Shown piece after piece: positions 56,378-64,000 of a DNA stretch of 64,000 nucleotides. The notes beneath the pieces were generated by a model. It saw nothing but the letters and a program-made list of their open reading frames with translations, was not told where the DNA came from and did no database searches. A program made the position numbers and the translations under genes. The DNA is taken from assembly GCA_016800925.1 (NCBI GenBank), contig JABCPU010000166.1:62001-126000 (forward strand). The letters are read 5' to 3'. The first letter of the stretch is position 1. The number at the start of each line of letters is the position of its first letter. The DNA comes from Suillus spraguei. Lineage: Eukaryota; Basidiomycota; Agaricomycetes; Boletales; Suillaceae.

Positions 56378-57924
56378 TGGGACTTCCTATGCAATGGGCT
56401 GATGATGCACATCAAGACATTCCTTGACTTTGAGTATAGTGTTTCACACAACAGACCTAATAGCATGACATTCCTCATCAGAGATATTGTTGATGCAAGC
56501 TGAAATGAGTTGCTCAAAGGTATGCAGAAAGAATTCTTTGACATTATATGTACATCAAGTGCAAGTGAGAGAATTTGTATTGGTTTGAGTGAGTAATGTT
56601 GCCGGCAAACAGCATAGACATATGCATCTTTGCGAATGTAAATGTCACTAAGCTCCAGTAGTTGAATTATGGCAATATTGGTATTTTGACAACATCAGGC
56701 CTCCATCTGCATAATATCAGCCATCAGACTAGGAATCCATGCTGGAAATCAACTGGTCAATGTAGTATGTAGCCACTTTTCATTTGACTCTGAATACCAT
56801 TATGCTAGTGGAGTTACTATATTAGGTAACCCCACCCACTGCTGCACTCGTTCCCCATCTCTAATATTCTATATAGTTCATCTTTCACTGCAACTTTTCT
56901 CTCTCACCTGGAATTTAGTTTTTTTATAGAAAGTTCTAATGCAGATATTGACAAGCTCCCAAAATGTTATTTGATGACTGTCTCTGGTGCCACAGACCTA
57001 TTCTCCCAGCATTCAACATTGTTGTGTTGCCAGCCACTTGATTTTGTAGAGCCCCAACCATCTGATATCATCTTGTGTGGTGTCTGCGACCCTGATAGCC
57101 CTATCTGCCCCCCTCATATTGATCCCTTGTCTGCAGATTGTTTTATTGGTGATGTGAATATTACTGTCTAATCTCTCGTACACTCTTCTATTCAGTATCT
57201 TTTCTAGTAACATACTACAAAGCATTTATTGCCTATACCCTTACTACCAGACTCTATTCCCTCGTATTGATCCCTACCTGGTCTGAAGATTGCTTTATTG
57301 ATAAAAATATTACTGTTCAATCTCGATCCCTGCTCTACTCAGCGCTTTCCCAGTACCATACTATGGAGCTATACCTTGCTATCTGACCAAACTCACCCTG
57401 TCTATGGTGCACTCTCTTGATAATAATGCACCCATTACTACTACTTGCCAGGCCTTAAAAATCATTTGAAGCTTGGTTGCCTGTTAGAATGCTGTATTGA
57501 ATCGCGCAATTTATTAAAGTTCCTTTTGGAGCATCATAAATATCAGTATCCTAGGTACAAAGGTGAGTCATCTAGATATGGTGAGATAAGCAAATGTATG
57601 ACTACCTTCAGCCTGTTGTAATGGACCAGACCCTTCAGTCCTTTTTCATGTAGAACCATGGCCCTGGATGTAAAGGTTGTAGAATCATGGCCAGCCAGTC
57701 CTTGGCCAGTCTATGTAGGATGGATGCTGGCCAGCCTCTACTATATATAATGGATTAGCATATAGTAAAAGCATGGCCAGCTGGTATGTGTAAAGTAGAA
57801 TAGTCTACAATATATAATAGATTAGCATATGGTAAAAGCATGGCTGGCCGGTGTAACAAACATATTGGCACTGGCCTTGAAACCCTACCTTTTAGCACTT
57901 GTCTGACGTCTATAGGAGTTATTA
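56378..57924. other. no intact gene; short repeats
   Basis: 57545-57625 repeats the sequence just 3' of the aspartic protease (37650-37715: CTAGGTACMAASGTGAGTCA and following). 57640-57860 is rich in GGCCAG words with two copies of ATATATAATRGATTAGCATA. No coding region recognised. Confidence 0.4.
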
Positions 57925-60205
57925 CTTGTCCATGGCCATCTTACCCCTTTAGCATTGCTGGCAGCATCCCACGCTTACCACACACTATCCCAACTGCTGC
58001 ACCACATTTCATGTACTGATGTCCTTCCATGTCCTTTCCGCATCCACATAGCTCCATTTGGTGTGTAGTTTGTACATGGCCGTTTATCACTGATTCCATG
58101 GCAAGTCTTATTACATGTTGCCTCATGCCGCAGCTGCCTCATGCTACATTTACATACAGCAGTTACTGCACTCAAGCGCTACTGATTTTGCCTAAAGCAT
58201 TCTGAGTACATATGATTTAGGATATAAGCACTGCATAGCCCACACGATACAGTACCTTATTTTTCACCGTACTATAGCTCAGGATTAGTGTCTAGCTCTG
58301 GATCTACCCAGTAGTAGACTTAGTCTTTAAAGTTCTTTACCACTCGTTGATCGATTTCGCTCGTTCACTGTTACTGCTGGCACACCGCTAGATTCTTGAC
58401 CCCTATTCTGACTGAACTTCATGCTCACCACTACTTTACCACTGAAAGTACCACAGTTTTCTTTGCACTGCTCGCAACCATACTGCTACCGCTGATATTA
58501 TCGCTCATCAGCGCTTGCTCAACGACACTGTTACTGACATTGTTTCAATGGCGCTAGTAGTGCTACTTACCATGCTAGTTCCTGCAACATCACCACTAGC
58601 TGCGGCAGCTTACCGTTGACTACGACGCTACATCTGCTCACTGGTTTGACTTGAATTAAACTATACTAACAGGCATCTCCCTTTAGGGTCGAACACTCTT
58701 GTTTGACAAGTGAAGCAGACTAGACAGAGCGCAAGACCACATATACTAACTTAGGAGGTAGTTTATCTAGAGCCCAGGTTAGGTTGTATCTTTACACCAG
58801 CTGGTCTAAAGGTTTAGACCTACACACTGGCCAGCCTTATTTCTACACAGGTAGATGTAAACTGGCCAGTGCACTAGGTCTGGCTAGTCCACTAGTTTTA
58901 GATCTGGCTACTGCACTAGCTTTAGACCTACACACCAGCCAGCCTTGCTTCTACATGAGTAGATGCAACTGGCCAGTTCAAAGGTTGAGATGTACTAGCT
59001 GGCCAGCCTTATTTCTTAGGTTCAGTCTATAAGCTGGCCAGCCTTGCTTCAGGCCAGTTTGCATCTACCTATGCAGAAATAAGGCTGGCTGGTGTGTAGG
59101 TCTCAACCTTTGAACCAGCCAGGTGCATCTACTCATGTAGAAGGAAGGCTGGCCGGCTTGTGGTCTGAGCCTAGTGCACTGGCCAGTCTGCATCTGCCTA
59201 TGTAGCAGCAAGGCTGGCCAGTGTAAAGATACAACCTAACCTGGGCTGTAGATAAACTACCTCCTAAGTTAGTGTTAGTATGTGAGTCTTGTGCTCTGTC
59301 TAGTCTGCTTCACTTGTGAGAACAAAAACGTTCAACCCTAAAGGGGGATGCCTGTTAGTATAGTCTAATCCAAGTCAAGCCAGTGAGTGAATGTAGTGTT
59401 GTGGTCAGTGGTAAGATGCCGCGGTTAGCGAAGATGCTGCTGTAAAGATACAACCTAGCCTGGGCTGTAGATAAACCACTGCCTAAACTAGTATGTGAGT
59501 CTTGCGCTAAGTTGCCATGGTCAGCAATGATACCGCCGGAACTAGCATCATGTGTAGCGGTGCTACCGTGGTCAAGATATGGTCAGTAACAGTTGCGTCA
59601 AGTGATAATATCAGTGGTAACGGTAAAGCTGCGAGTGGTGTGAAGAAACAGTAAAGAAAGCCGCAGTACTTCCAGCAGTAAAGCAGCAGTGCATGAGAAG
59701 TTCAGTCAAAATAAGAGTCAAAAGTCCAGCAGTATGCCAGTGGTAATGGAGAATGAGTGTGATGGATTAATGAGCGATAAGAAAACTTTAAAGACTATGT
59801 CCACTACTGGGTAGATCCAGAGCTAGACAATAATCCTGACCTATAGTACATGCAATGGTGTAAAATCAGGTACTTGTATCATGCGGGGTATGCGGTGCTT
59901 ATATCCTAAATTGTATGTACTCGGAATACTCTAGGCGAGATCAGTAGTGCTGGAGTGTAGTAACCACTGTAAGTAAACATAGTGTGAGGTGCTGCGGCAC
60001 GAGGCAACATGTAATAAGGCTTGCTGTGGAATCAGTGATAACAAACATAAAACACACAACACACCAAATGGAGCTATGTGGATGCGGCAAGGACATGGGA
60101 GGACATCAGTACATGGAATGTGGTGCGGCAGTCGGTATGGTGTGCGGTAAGCGTGGGATGCTGCCGGTAATGCTAAATGGGTAAGACGGCCATGCATAGA
60201 GGGAA
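57925..60205. repeat. 2.3-kb imperfect inverted repeat centred near 59040
   Basis: The left arm 57925-59040 and right arm 59045-60205 are reverse complements with substitutions and small gaps. Landmarks: GGCAGCATCCCACGCTTACC (57960) against its inverse at 60145-60164; GCATCTCCCTTTAGGG (58674) against 59338; AGATACAACCTAACCTGGGC (59226) against its inverse at 58771-58790. The centre is made of repeated CTGGCCAGCCTT-type words, themselves palindromic. Mirror-image short ORFs of about 60 codons lie near both outer ends (58126-57941 minus, 59984-60184 plus). Confidence 0.85.
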
Positions 60206-61879
60206 AAGTAAAAGTACCAGAATGTGCGAAGAGTCCTTTTTAACATGTGCCGTGAATGGCCGGAATACATAGTGAGAACGGTAGCGAGATAGAGATATTT
60301 AGCTAAGAGGCACGCAGCAAGCAAGCGGCATCACGGAAGGTAAGGTAAGTCTTGCTGTAGCTTTAGTAACAGCAGAAACGAATATGCTACGCACCAATGG
60401 ATCTTAGACGGAAATGGAATGGACAGGAGGACATTGGTAGTGAGATTCGGTAAGGGGCAAGGATCCATGGAGCGAAAATGGTACCGGCGAGGCGAAAAGG
60501 GGTAATGCTTGCTATAGGGGTTTTCTCGGTAGCTGCTGTAGACAGTAATGAGACACTTGTCTAAAATGGCACTTTCATGGTCAGCGTGACTTTGTTCGCT
60601 ACAGCGTAGTTACCTTGCTTCTGCCATTACTCAACCTACAGCAGGATTTACCTTACATCTCAAGGGCCGCTGCACACTGTGCACCTCTTTATTAAGTACC
60701 CTGTTTATTTTCTTTCTTGCTACTGGACTCGCATAGCTATCTTGTATGTGCTTGCATATTAAAAAGGACTGAACATACATACCACTACTTTTACTTCCCA
60801 TTACATTCCTTCACTAGGACTTAGTATCTGAAACGCTCACTAGTTGCAATCCATTTGCTTTTGAACTCTCCTCCGTTTGAACATCGCTCTTAGATTTAAC
60901 TGCCGGTAACTTTACCGCTTGAAGTACCACGCGACTTTTGACTTCGCTACTCGTAACTGGACTGTGGCCAGTGATCTCGCTGGGTCATTTTCTCTCTCTT
61001 CTGTGTTCTCGCTCATATGGAGTTGCAGCTACCACTACCACACTGCCAGTGGTAATAACATTTTTGTCTTGCTCAAGTAACTTTGTTCTTGCTCTTGCTA
61101 GCTAACCGTTGCAGCTATCCTTACCGCGCATGTACCGCTGACACTGCGCTAGTACTGCCACTAACCTTGGAAGTCAGAATTCTCGTTTCCTTATTAGTAT
61201 TTCCTTGTTTCCTTTGCACTAACATAGAAGGAATTGCTTATATTTGCAGTCCTCTTGGGTCGAATATCTCACTCGCACCTTTAGTAGGATTAACGCTGCA
61301 CTCATACTTAGGCCAGTGCTAGTTTCTTTGTTTCACCGGCTTGGGCTAAGTGATATATACAATCATAATGGCCAACGGTGTACCTACAATGTAAAAACCA
61401 CCCAGCTGGTCCTATACCTTGGCCTCATTACTATCCTGGCCAGATGCAGATTGTATGTGGTAGAGTTATGCTAGCCAGGCCATGTGATGGATATACACAT
61501 ACTGCAGTCACTTTATGCCTGTATAATACATACAGCCGAGGTTGAAATATCCCTGTTCTACACAGGCCAGCTGATGTGGGCCCATCAATGTATTGTTGTG
61601 TTAAATACAGGTGGGCCGATGTCAAGTGTATATGTGATACCAACAGTGGGCCCATAGTATGTGGTATAGTAGATAAGTGTACACTTTCCTATTGCCTTTG
61701 GTAGGTATTTTATGGTAGGTAGTGTATCAAACATGTACCTGATATGAACAGGTGGGTCTATCACAAGTGTATATCTGATACCAACAAGTGGGCCAGTTGA
61801 AATGTGTATGTGATACCAACAGTGGGCCCATAGGATGTAGTATAGTGGATAAGTTTACACTTTCTATTGACATTGGTAG
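60206..61879. other. no gene; imperfect tandem duplication near the end
   Basis: 61600-61735 and 61740-61880 are imperfect direct copies (GTATATSTGATACCAACA..GTGGGCC, then GATAAGTKTACACTTTC). No protein family recognised. Confidence 0.4.
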
Positions 61880-64000
61880 GTGGTGTATGTTTTAAACAAC
61901 GCATCCAGACAACAACACCACTACTTTGGTACATGGTCAAGTCAAAGCCAAAGGCCTGGAGTCCTCCAAAGACATCCTCTTTGCTTAGATGGGAGGACAA
62001 AAGAACTTCTTCAGGAGATACAGGACAATCTGTCAAAGTTCAATGTTGCAATAGAACACCTTCAGTTCATTCATCCCCCAGGAAATTGCCTACCAAGCAG
62101 TATAAACGTCAGTGAATTCAACTTGGAGCCTTGTCAGCTTCGCAAGTCCATGGCAAGCTCATCATTCACTTGCCTGGTCTCATTTACTGACACTGAGTAT
62201 CAAGAGTCAAAATGACTATCTATCTGAGTGGCAGTACAAGACCAAGGACTACTTGGACTTGCTCTGTCTGTCCAAAGGATGGAGTCTACAGATGTCACAG
62301 CTGTATGGGTGAGCCGCTCTTCTGCACTCATTGCTGCAGGATGGTTCACCACCTCATGCCTTTCCATTTGATCAGTCAATGGACTGGGGGATTCTTCAAG
62401 GACACTTCTTTGACCAAGATCAGGCTGGAAATCCACTTTGGTCACCAGGGAGTGCCTTGTCCCAAAGCAACTGAAGAGTGGTACAACACAGATGATGAAA
62501 GAGAGTATTTCACCAAAGGCCCATGGGTACCTTTGGTCAATGATCTCGGATGATGATGGTGGTGGATACATTGGGGCTCCACTCCTTAATGATCATATTC
62601 TGTTGATGTGCCAACTCTCTGAGTCCTGACATGCAACTATTCAAAAAAGGTCTCTTCCCAGCATCTTCACTTCCCCAAAGACAGCATTCACATTTGCAGT
62701 GCTGGATGACTTCCTGTTGGATAACCTGGAATGTGGGACTTCGGCGATGAACTACTACAGTAAATTAAGGAGAATCACATCCAGCATGTTTCCTTATCTA
62801 GTTCCTGTGAGTGCTGTGGATGTCCTTTTATGAATTTCTCACAATGGCCAAAAGGATTGATATAGGGAATTGATGAGGGTGGGCAGGCAGTGGAGACAGC
62901 TGAAGCAGCTCAAGTGGCATGGGTTCGGTTATGAGAAGTGAAAGCCAAAGGCAGGGGAGCTTGCTCTGTTCTGTCTGGCATGTCTGCAGCCTGGGGTAGA
63001 TGTCAATTTGGCAGAAAAGAATGCGGCTGATCCTGCATGGCTGTATTTAAGATCCTTGGTGATGGATGGCAATTTCAAGGCCAAGCATATGTTTCCAGCA
63101 AATCCAACCAACAAGGTAGCATTGACCAATGGCTGTTACAATTGTACATGCCCCTATTCATTTTCCTCTCATCTTTACCTTGTATATTATGTAACACACA
63201 TCTCAACTCATATTCTCAATGCATCTGTACTATAGTCGCCTTCCATCTTTGGATATGCACTTGCATTCTCACATCTCTCTTGGTCCATGCGCACATATTG
63301 GCTTATTTAAGCACGCTGTATTACACTTGTGTACTTTACTTTAATCTTACTGTCTCCAACCTAAGTTGTCTAAATTGTTTCTAAGTCTAAGCACTCCTTA
63401 GCCTTAGTCATTATTCCTGATCGTCTTTGAGTCGCAACTCTTTGACTTGAACCTGTACTCAGAACCCTCCGTGTACTCCTCATCCTCATTCTCTTTTGAA
63501 CATAGTAGAACTTCCCAGCAGACCGGCTGTGTCTTTTCACTGTCGCTGGTGACACCATCCCAGTTCGTAACAATGGCCTTGGCTTTATGGTTGGTGATGC
63601 ATGGTACAAAATGCATCTCACAGAGGCAAAGGATATTGTAAATTGGTCTGACTACAACAACCACCCAGCGGTCAACCAGGCAAATGCTTCACATGACAAG
63701 CTGGAAGCCATGGGGATAGGTGGGTGTGCTTGTGCTAGACACGGCTGTTTTGTCCCACATTCGATGGTGGACTTTCAGAAGGGGGAAAGGTTCGCCGACC
63801 AATATTGTAACTTGCTTGATATGAACTGATTCATTGGTCGGCCAAAGGCAGATGAACATGGACTACATGCTGTGTCAAGCTCTGGGGTACAAGGCCAATG
63901 GAATTGACCAGGCATTGACTTTCTATGACATCAATTGTCAATACCACGAGCATCTCCACCAGCGGGTTGATGGGCCACCTTATCTCAACCTTCCATGGGG
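61880..64000 (+). pseudogene. KDZ transposase with CxC2 cysteine cluster, interrupted, runs off the window
   Basis: Shifting plus frames give QNDYLSEWQYKTKDYLDLL, then CSVCPKDGVYRCHSCMGEPL and FCTHCCRMVHHLMPFHLISQ with HFGHQGVPCP: the CxC2 cysteine cluster associated with Kyakuja-Dileera-Zisupton (KDZ) transposases. Further on come FTFAVLDDFLLDNLECGTSA (62689 on), GRQWRQLKQLKWHGF, HMFPANPTNKVALTNG, [solo LTR 3], then GFMVGDAWYKMHL, NQANASHDKLEAMGIGGCAC and ARHGCFVPHSMVDFQKGERF, the KDZ catalytic-region hallmark. Several frameshifts and stops are present, and a solo LTR lies at 63134-63572. The sequence ends at the window edge in TFYDINCQY-like text, so the C-terminal half lies outside. Confidence 0.82.
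63134..63572 (+). mobile_element. solo LTR 3, chromovirus family
   Basis: 439 bp, TGTTAC to GTAACA, with target duplication ATGGC (63129-63133 and 63573-63577), inserted in the KDZ transposase. It is the most diverged copy, with deletions in the middle, but keeps ACTTTAATCTT. Confidence 0.95.

Overview
This window comes from a filamentous basidiomycete, most likely an Agaricomycete mushroom-former. The evidence is the spliceosomal introns of about 49-59 bp with GTRNGT donors, a basidiomycete-type MKT1 gene, an A1 aspartic protease, a NACHT NTPase, and KDZ, DUF6532-like, PIF/Harbinger and hAT transposon proteins. No bacterial or viral genome features are present. The window is mostly transposon-rich accessory DNA with a few host genes, several of them disrupted.

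Layout. 1-12.7 kb holds decayed host sequence with one nearly complete gene, MKT1 (8 exons, minus strand, one single-base frameshift). 12.7-16.5 kb holds a NACHT pseudogene and a segment that was duplicated. 17.7-20.8 kb is minisatellite, hAT-related sequence, a solo LTR and a small hAT-type MITE. 21.07-33.3 kb is a second copy of the NACHT-locus segment that lost the NACHT gene and received a PIF/Harbinger transposon (21538-32217, TTA target duplication). That transposon was in turn hit by a young complete Ty3/gypsy chromovirus (21564-28821) inside its left terminal inverted repeat and by two solo LTRs. 35.2-36.5 kb is an intact 405-aa Ser/Pro-rich gene. 37.8-39.7 kb is an A1 aspartic protease split by a TIR element. 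40.7-43.1 kb is a multi-pass membrane protein gene with frame breaks. 44.6-51.5 kb is a large inverted arrangement of about 147-bp tRNA-Leu-like tandem units carrying nested hAT and mariner-type insertions. 51.9-53.5 kb holds DUF6532-like and zinc-finger remnants. 55.6-56.4 kb is a solo LTR, 57.9-60.2 kb an old 2.3-kb inverted repeat, and 61.9-64.0 kb a KDZ transposase pseudogene running off the right edge with a solo LTR inside it.

The most interesting object is the nested composite at 21.5-32.2 kb. Its chromovirus has LTRs differing at 3 of 475 positions, an 11-nt complementarity between the LTR and the site just behind it (Tf1-type self-priming), two successive minus-one ORF overlaps at TTGA, and an extra 489-aa zinc-knuckle ORF in the env position. 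Insertion order can be read directly, because paralogous empty sites are present in the same window.

All exon structures are hand-derived from splice signals and reading frame. Family names rest on motif recognition without a database search.
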